Assembly: GCA_046597185.1 (NCBI GenBank)
Contig: JBKJLF010000049.1
Span: 1-24,203, forward strand
Length of the DNA: 24,203 nucleotides
Direction: 5' to 3'
Origin: CAMBDR01 sp046597185
Lineage (GTDB): Bacteria > Pseudomonadota > Gammaproteobacteria > Burkholderiales > Burkholderiaceae_D
The first letter of the stretch is position 1; each line of letters starts with the position of its first letter. The notes under the pieces were generated by a model. The model worked only from the letters and a program-made list of their open reading frames with translations, had not been told where the DNA came from and did not search any database. A program made the translations under genes and the position numbers. Positions 16,201 through 23,200 of this stretch are shown here, one piece after another.

Positions 16201-17273
16201 ACTTCCTCAATGGCATGCGCAGTGGTTTGTACAACACCTTCTGGGTCAGCAATGGCGCTACCTCGATACGTGAACTGCCCACCGCCGAACTGCGCGCAGC
16301 GGTCATGCGCGGCAACGGCTTATTGATTGACGGCTTGAGTGAGGGCCGTAACAACCAGCTCACCCTGTGCGGCGGGGTCAGCTACAGCGGCAAATTCGCG
16401 CTGGCTGATCAGCCCCTGAGTGTATTGGGTGGCCTGTTCACGCCTGGCAACTACCGCATCACCGCACTGCCGGTGCAACTGAAAGCGGCGGTGGGTAGCG
16501 TGGTGCAAGCCAAACTGGGGCCAATAACAAACACAAGCCCCGGCCCCGCCGACGGCATCATCAGCGCGCTACTGGGTAGCGGCAAGAGTCTCACCTTCGG
16601 GTTCGACTGGGCCGACACCCTGCGCACCCAGGGCAGCGACCCGCGCTGGCTGGACGTGACGCAAAAAAGCCTGGCCCATGTAACCCCGGCGGCACCGGGC
16701 GGCAATCAATATTTTGCCAATGAAGTGTTCACGCTCGCCACCCGAATCAAAAACGGTGGCCAAAGTGCCGATTTGCAAATCGTCCAGACCCTGCCGCCCG
16801 GAGCGCAAATCATCGCCACCGAACCTGCCACCCAGGCGAATGCAGGCGCAAGCTGGCGCATCAACTTGCCCGCCAATGGCGAGAGTACGCTACGCCTGCG
16901 CTTGCGTGTGCCCAGCACCCCAGGCAGCGCCAGCATCAGCACCGCAATCAATCGGTTCAAGGATAACGTCGGCACGCCATACAAAACGCTACAATACGAC
17001 TTGACGGTACGCGGTGCCAGCGAGATGCTGACCCAGTTCAGCGCCGACATCACCGCCTTGAACCTGACAACACCCGCGCAACTGGCCGCGCGCGTCACGA
17101 TTCTGGAAGAACTGAACCGCACCCGACTGGCGCTGGCGGCCAACCGGCGTGACGAGGCATTGCGACGTTTGCTGACAGTACAAAACAGGTTAACGCGGAT
17201 CGATAGCAACGGTATGCAGGCGGCAATGATGGCGCGCTTGATCGCCATGGTTGAAGCGCAAAGCGGCAAATAA
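10245..17273 (+). CDS. Giant modular secreted protein: toroids, regulatory-like domains, CxxCH motif, inserted beta-propeller, amidotransferase-like domain
   Basis: No function is known to me; the domains suggest a secreted or surface scaffold. Order by rough residue position: signal peptide 1-34 (ALA|Q); alpha-alpha toroid 36-290 with QW-like repeats (RQAPDGSWNQDPFVTALALR); four carboxypeptidase-regulatory-like beta domains about 303-640; CARDB-like domain 650-750; Ig-like region 772-885; a haem-attachment motif C945-L-R-C948-H949; first half of a second toroid 960-1075 (NTQSNDGQWYSDYP); NHL/SMP-30-like propeller 1082-1318; second half of that toroid 1320-1478 (GQQRPDGTWFSENR); three CARDB/Ig-like domains 1500-1905; an amidotransferase-like Rossmann domain 1915-2130 (LRAAVMRGNGLLIDGLSEGR); DUF11-like domain 2140-2260; and a helical C-terminus. 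No membrane anchor or sorting tail is seen. The YD-repeat gene starts 18 bases downstream, so the two are probably co-transcribed. Confidence 0.8.
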   Translation: MSLFLRIRTNRLQYGLLYAVLLCALCCLCTGALAQTPVARALAWLNQQVQANGSLNHETESIATPFQSRAEVAFTLKLLASVPGPLANSVNAEVDDNTQYLARKLMVLPGNELATANYLTLLLQRQNFNGGFGGGLGYDSHPITTAWAVLALAQGNSGNNGEAIMAANRARAYLLAQIDVDGGLREVSDFNRIYLSGIALLALQTTADNSNDTAIKGLSAWLLQKQGANGDWLGDVFLSAHTFAALAPTVTDTSVRNAASQYLLSRQAPDGSWNQDPFVTALALRALSTQPGSIPGPAFASIRGQVVDSGTNIGLSAVTMTLTSLSTVPAKVVTTDSAGSFIINGVAAGSYTLTASRNGYANRAANVTTVAGQTSDLGILTMAQLKTTAIVRGQITAAGSSTPLAGAVVTLSGAASAATTTDANGRFEISNVTPGALGLSATLAGYQSASANATALGGQILIFSPTLYLNNQPKPSTMRYFGKVVAAGVSTPLAGVAVQVTGSGGNNAAQTTASGQFDLTMNPGTYAASFSLPGYSSVTHSLIGSAGTIIDGGTIALSPIIALSSIKGLVLNPANAAIVGATVQIVGSTTSATTSSDGRYSLANLSGTSFTVRVSAIGYNSQIVNLQLAGPADITQNFTLAPQVGDALAIGDLLVQPSTVGSAANVTVTTVISNRGSSTAAAVLQLEVSDSNNKVIGKGSAFDSADHVIGQVSLAGGQAMAVKLVWNSAQFPPGDYTLAVRLVEPGSITRATPQGNLIIQRATIVKVTGQAHFNGTITANPPVARAGTNTAIKLSATLQNDGNIALARQAYTLSAINTRDNTVAHTETVPGAATPVASLLTLKFTDWVPTVAADYRLELAAADPAMGKIIGTLFIGDAVRANYSVNKLVVPTGTQSVRGSIDITGQDVAAGSISDPLAPLIKVAVNKAVRFNYQIAVEETLSSRCLRCHVQSQALVGGELTRRLTDSAALTAQRDTILNVLTTFQQSNGALDGDPRIGQFEKSQSMLGMFALNAWHKSVEIISTIAKGSQFLVNTQSNDGQWYSDYPNGWWISPFATNGINVKNLVDASNSLKQAPGGSAVKYSETVLTGSGINGPTQLASDSSGNVYVVNYNWGQILLIKKDGTTQVYMDGLAYPTALVFDRNGVAYVSTYFGLYRRNSDGTATQLSTRSGSGLAIGPDGNLYMSSYWDNKISKITPLGEVSDYIVGGALSRPKGIAFTSTGDLLVANHDALNILRYHPDLTQDVVVEYTAYPPHNLQLTANGCFVTTDSGLTFYNNEWHGERLLYNAMGGVLVTQDGSVLVGNVSNNTIAKVTPIAIDTTQLLASIDSAVAKTTTWLLNDANAVGINHLALAQRLIGLNAAKKHYEGQGLAATVQAKMVTIGAQLRSVVNPDGGWGLQPGIDSDSLVTAQVGVALDSLNPSSSDPIVQNAVKWLLGQQRPDGTWFSENRIMVTPQATTTWVSIWLPIVLDRLGGVDTDLAVTFPANVQMANPDIAPTTVTANSDGSKTVLWHLIGVTSAGRKINYDLNLADMQANEVRPVSSDAHLTFKNGFTDGVVNSAIDIPRVAASAFLDLGVTTDKLTYPANTLVRITGQVSNTSATPSGGSVQFNLYAPDNTLITHLSTLRFADLAPAASTDLNLTWNTGTWAAGAGYAVKATLLNQTGQAVGTAQSQFAISGAGNSGFALSATIATDKQLYQPSETVRLSDRLNNLTVNAGLSDLQIVVTVNNPDGTVRFSKTENLPQLAANAFKDYGYTLALNFAAAGVYTARVAVSTTKDGLLAQATSQFTVASSATSGSGLSGKITALPDTVNQGETVALAFSASNAGNSALLNLPLTVEIIDPTSLTVITSFSSTQNLAVGASYNGAKSWIASASSSNTVVALLSASIGGKKLTLGQTNITLITAQSNLEITQQSAAWQNVLVFSRCKRTLDDLLGQCGATGTTPLPMDDPVAMAQCDLNRAVALDQYLTKAGVAHKLTTNGTDFLNGMRSGLYNTFWVSNGATSIRELPTAELRAAVMRGNGLLIDGLSEGRNNQLTLCGGVSYSGKFALADQPLSVLGGLFTPGNYRITALPVQLKAAVGSVVQAKLGPITNTSPGPADGIISALLGSGKSLTFGFDWADTLRTQGSDPRWLDVTQKSLAHVTPAAPGGNQYFANEVFTLATRIKNGGQSADLQIVQTLPPGAQIIATEPATQANAGASWRINLPANGESTLRLRLRVPSTPGSASISTAINRFKDNVGTPYKTLQYDLTVRGASEMLTQFSADITALNLTTPAQLAARVTILEELNRTRLALAANRRDEALRRLLTVQNRLTRIDSNGMQAAMMARLIAMVEAQSGK

Positions 17274-17291
17274 ATTTTTTTGGGAAACCTC

Positions 17292-20200
17292 ATGTTCCAT
17301 AACCACAAAATACAACGCGCCATTTCCACCCTACTGTTGGTGACCTTCACCAGCGTGAGCTTTGCGCCAGCCATTGCCACCGCGCAGACCAAGCCCGCTG
17401 CCACGACCTGGGTGCCACTGCAAAAGCGTGATACCGGCAACCCCAATGCAACCCTGTTGCCGCTTGATCCGCGTCTGGCGCAAGTAGCAAGCCAAACTGG
17501 CAAAGGCCAAGCCGACAACACGGGCAATACCAGCAATACCAGCAACACCAGCAATATTGGCGACATTGGCAACGGTATTACCAACTACACCCAAGCACTG
17601 GCGCAACTGCAACAGATGGGGGCGGCATCCGTCACCAGCAGCAATGCACTATCGCAAACCAACGCAATCCGCAACCAATACCGCCGTGTCGTGCAATTGG
17701 AAGCACAAGCAAACAACACCTTCGCGCGCACTGAAGCCCAACTGCGCAGCGCTGGCCTGCCGCCCGAAATCATCCAACGCCATCTGGCCTTCGTAACCCA
17801 GCACCAAGCCCGCAACGCCGACCTGCGCAGCGCCATGACCGCGCTCGATGCCGCAGCCAACGGCAAAGGCGATGCCGCCAAAGCCTTGCAACAATTAAAT
17901 CAATTTACCCATCAATTCACCAGCCAGAGCGGCCAAACGCCCACCCAAAGCACCAATCTGGCGTGGGGCAACAACCGGGCAAAACCGCCGCACTCGGCCA
18001 CCAACGCGCACGCGCAAGCACGCTCAAGCCCAAGCACCTTGCAACAAGCGGCAGCCAGTTCGCTGGGTGGCATTCAGTTGCCCGACCCCATTTTGGACCC
18101 AACCCCGCAGCCCGGCGATTTGGCCGAAACCGACGATATTGAACTCACAACCGAGATTCGCGCTCTCGCCACCAGCCTGGGCAACAATCCGGTTCAGATC
18201 AGCAACTGGGTCCGCAATAACATCCAATACACCCCCGGCTATGGCGCAATGCAAGGCGCAGTGGGCACGCTGCAAGCCAAACGCGGCAATGCGTTCGATA
18301 CCGCCAGCCTGCTCATCGGTTTATACCGCGCCGCCAACATCCCGGCTCGTTATGTCTACGGCACCATTGAAGTACCCGCAGCGCGCCTGCAAAACTGGCT
18401 CGGTCTGGACAATATGAACGCGGCCCAGCAATTGCTAACCCAGGCCAATATCCCGAATCAAGCCATCTTGCAAAATGGCCAGACCCGGGCATTACAACTG
18501 GAACACGTCTGGGTCCATGCCTTTATCGATGATGCCCCAAGCGGCGGTGCCATCAACAAAAAGCCCGGCAGTTGGGTGCCGGTTGATGCCAGCTTTAAAC
18601 TGCAACAAACCAAAGCAGGCCTTGCTCTGCGCAGCGCCCTCAGCCTGAATGAAGCCGCTGTGTTTGACAGCGCCAAATCAAGCGCCACCTGCACTGCCGA
18701 TTTGGGCCAGCACCTCGATGCAAGCGGCCTGCAAACCAACTTAAACGATTATCAGACCCAACTTGGCAAGTTCGTGGCGCAACAAGCAAGTGATATTGCG
18801 GTTGGCCAAGTACTCGGCCAACAATTGATCGCCCCAGAAAACCATGGCATTTTACTGGGCACCCTACCCTACCGCAGCATCGCCCAAAGTTCGGTTTTTA
18901 ATGTCTTGCCTGATGTGCTGCGTTGGAAATTGCGTTACCAATTATTCGCCGATAGCGCGGCGCAGACGCAAGGCCAGCCGACGGCGGCATTGGCGGGCAG
19001 TCTGGCACGCTTGGCCGGCCAGCGTATTACGCTCAGCTTCACGCCCGCCACCGATGCCGATGCGGCGGCGCTGGCCGCCTTCATGCCGCGTGCGCATGGC
19101 GATAACAGCCCCATCAGAGCCGAAGAGTTCCCGCATGATGTGCCCGGTTATTTGATCCGGGTGAAAGCGGAACTGCGCGCCAATGGCACGCTGGTTGCCA
19201 GTGGTGGCAGTTTTATTCTGGGTACGGAGTTGATTGCCGAAATCGCCAGCTTTGAGCCAGCCCTGGGTAATTGGCGTAGCGATATCAACCGCCCGCATGC
19301 AGGCGATTATCAAGCCCTCGTGATTGATGCGCAGGGCATCCATGCGGCGCAACTGGAGGCAGTCAGGGCGCACATCACCGCGTTGGAAGGCAAACTGAAC
19401 ACGGGCAACAGCACTGGCTTAACGCGCGATGACGTGACGGGTGAGCTATTACACCAAACCGCACTCAATTATTTTGCCACCGTGGACGCCAATGCCAGCC
19501 TGTTCGAGCGTAGCGCTGGCGTGGTTGAGCAGCGCCTGCCCTCCTGGGGGCGCGCGGTGGCGCAGGTGCAGCCGCATATCGCCCTGGGTTTGATCGACAA
19601 GGTCAGCTTTCCCGGTGTCACGCTCAACATTGACCGTCTCAGCAATGCGGTTGCCGCCAACATCGGTGCACTCGATGCCGCCGCCTACAGCCAGCAAAGC
19701 AACCAGCGCAACGCCGCCTATGCGCACCTGGTATTGGCCAAACTGTATGCCAACACCAACAATGCGGGGCAAGCCGCCTCGGCGGTCAAGGTGCTGGCCA
19801 ATGCCGCTGTGCAAAATCAAGCGCAATTGCAACCGGTCTTGGGCCTCAACGCGGCCAATCTGGCCACTTTACTGCCGCAAATCAACTTAAGCGAACGCGG
19901 CAAAACCGAAGTGCAGGATGCGGTGGCGGCAGGCTACCGCGTATTGGTGGCACAAAATCCATCGACCATTGGCGGCTGGCGTGGGCAGGCGCTTTTAATC
20001 GAAGACCGTGCCCAAGGCAAGGCGGCCTATCGCTTATTGGATGACAATGGTGACGCCACTGCCGCCATCTATCTGCCCAACGGCATGGGCTGGCTGGCGC
20101 AGGGCTTGCCCTTCCAGGCCGCACCCATCATCCCAAGCGCGCAGGCCGCGCAAAAGATGGACCTGGCGCTCATGGCGATGCTGGCCAATGATGGCAGCAA

Positions 20201-23200
20201 CAACGGCAGCAACAACGGCGCAGGCAGCACCACGCGCTGGCAATCTTTCCCGGCGCAGGATGAAATCGGCAATGGTTTATTTTTATCGCGCCTGGCCGCA
20301 GCGCAAGACAATTCCATCTGCGCGCGCCTGACCAGCCTGCTGGCGACCAATCTTGGCAGCGCAGGCGGGCTGGGCAACACCGACACGCCAGCCCTGACGG
20401 TGCCCGTGATCACCAGCATTCCGGTGACCAGCGGCAGCGCCGGACAAAGCTATCAATACGCCGTTACCACGTATGACAGCTCCGGCAAGCCATTAAGCTA
20501 CCGCCTGACGCAAGCGCCCGGCAGCATGAGCATCAGCAATACCGGCCTGATCAGTTGGGCGAAACCGATAACGGGCAGCTTTGCCGTGACCGTGCGCGCC
20601 GACAATGGCAATGCCTATGGCGAACAGCGTTACCTGCTTGATGTGGGCAAAGAGGCCTTGCCGCTGGAGATCAGCCTGTCGGTGTCGCCGGGCATTATCA
20701 ACCAGGGCGAAACGGTGAAACTAACCGTCGTCACCAATGGCGGCACGGGTAGCATCAACAAAACCTTGACGGTGGATGGCCAGCTTGTGCCGATCGATGC
20801 CAACGGCCAAGCCAGCGTCAGCGGCAACGTGATCGGCGTGCATGCAATACAAGCCAACGCCAGCGACAGCCTTGCCAACATCAAAAAAACCAGCCTGTTC
20901 AGCGTGCGCAACCCCGCCGACACCACCCCACCCGTGGCCGCCATCAGCACCCCGCTGGACGATGCCGAAATCACCGCCCCGGTCAACATCACCGGCACCG
21001 CCAGCGATGCCAACCTGGCCTATTACCAACTGCTGCTGCGCCCCGCAGGCGATACCGCCTGGCAGGAAATTGGCCGTGGCAGCGCCAGCGTCACCAATGG
21101 CAACCTGGGCAAACTCGACCCGACCCAACTTCAAAACGGCATTTATGAATTGGCGCTCAATGTGGTGGATGTGAATGGTCAGCAAACCACCCGGCAAATT
21201 GCGTTGGACATCTACCGCGACTTAAAAATAGGTCAATTCGCCTTGAGCTTTGAAGATTTGAACATCGAAGCGTCCGGCATCCCGATCCGCGTAACCCGCA
21301 CCTATGACACGCGGCGCAAGGCAGAAAAGCTGGACTTTGGCTATGGCTGGAGTGTGGATTACCAGAGTTTGCAGGTGCGTAAAAACAAAATCACAGGCTT
21401 GCAATGGGCGGTGGTTTCGCGCCCAACCCGGTTTGAACTGTGTTTGATTCCCAATGGCAAGCGCAAAATCAACGTGGCCCTACCTACGGGCAAGGTCGAG
21501 CGCTTTACCGCAGCCAACAACAAAGAATGTGAGATAGCGCAAATCCCGCCCATCGACATCCGTTTCACGCCGCTGCCCGGCACCACCAGCAAACTGGAAA
21601 TGGTGAATGTCCCCAATGTGGAGGCGAGAGGGGGGCACTTACACGATAACAACAGAGATGAAATCTGGAACCAGCTTGACTACAAACTCACCACCGAAGA
21701 CAAATACACCTATTACCTGACCGAAGGCATCGGCATCACCAGCGTGCAAGACCGTTACGGCAACATCCTTAACTACGGGCAGAATGGCATTGTCCATTCC
21801 AACGGCCAATCCATCACCTTTATCCGTGATGCGGCCCAACGTATCACGGCCATTACCGACCCCAAGGGCAAATCGATAAGCTACGGTTACGACGCCAAGG
21901 GCGACTTAACCAGCGTCACCGACCGCGAAAACGCGGTTGCCAAATTCAACTACAACCGCAGCCACGGCTTGCTCGATTACACCGACCCGCGCAACGTACT
22001 GGCAGCGCGCTATGTGTACGACGAGCAAGGGCGCGTCGTGGCCGTCTACGACGCCGACAACCACGCCGTAGAAATGACGCATGACACCGCCAACAACAAA
22101 GAAACCGTCAAAAATGGGCGTGGTTTTAGCACCACCTATACCTATGACGATGCGGGTAACGTCACTGAAATAGTGGATGCGCTGAAAAACAAAACCATCA
22201 TCAGCTACGATGCCCTGGGCAATGAAACCAAAACCATCAACGCGCTCAAACAAACCACGCTACGCAGCTTTGACCCGCAAAGCGGCAAGCAGTTAAGCGA
22301 AACCGACCCCTTACTCAACAGCAGCGCCTGGGCCTATGATGGCACCGACCTTAAAACCTATACCGACGCACGCAAAAAGCCCACCAGTTACGGCTACGCC
22401 AACGACGGCAGCTTAACCGTGACCGAACCACTGGGCCGCGCCAGCAAGATCGGTTTCGACCCCCAAGGCAACGTCAACAACCTCGTCATTGCCGGCCAAG
22501 CAACCCAATCGACCTTTGATGCCAAGGGCAACAAGCTCACCGAAACCGACGCCCAGGGCAATGTCACCACCTACGGCTACGACGACAACAACCGCGAAAC
22601 CAGCCGCAGTTGGAAGCGCATTGTGCAAATAAACGGTATACCTGTGGAAAAAACTACTACCAGCAGCCGCAAGTACAATGCCAATGGCAATGTCGTGGAA
22701 GAAACCGACGCGCTGAGCAACACCACCAAAAGCCAATACGATGGCACCGGATTATTAACCAGTAGCATCGACGCGCAAGGCAGAGTCACCGGTTACGACT
22801 ACAATGCGCGTGGCAAGCTGACTAAAACCACTTATCCCGACAACAGCACTGAAATCACCACATACGACGCCGAAAGCAACCCAATCAGCAGGATCGACCG
22901 CCAACAACGCGAGACCAAGTATGAATATGACGCGCTCAATCGGCTGACCAAAACCGTCTTACCGGACGGCAGCAGCAACCAGACCGAATATGATGAAATT
23001 GGTCGCGTCAAAGCTACGGTGGACGCCAAAAACCGCCGCACCGTCAACGAATATGACGCAGCAGGCCGCCTGATCAGCGTCACCGATCCACAGAGCCGCA
23101 AGACCAGTTTTACCTATGATGAAAACGGCAATCGCACCAAGGTAACCGATGCGGATCAAAACAGTACCAGTTATGAATATGATGATCTCAATCGCCTGAC

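Noticed and set aside
16706..17584. 292-codon open frame on the minus strand
   Set aside because: It lies antisense to the end of the giant protein and the start of the YD-repeat protein, both with clear domains and signal peptides. Its own translation shows no domain and an implausible composition.
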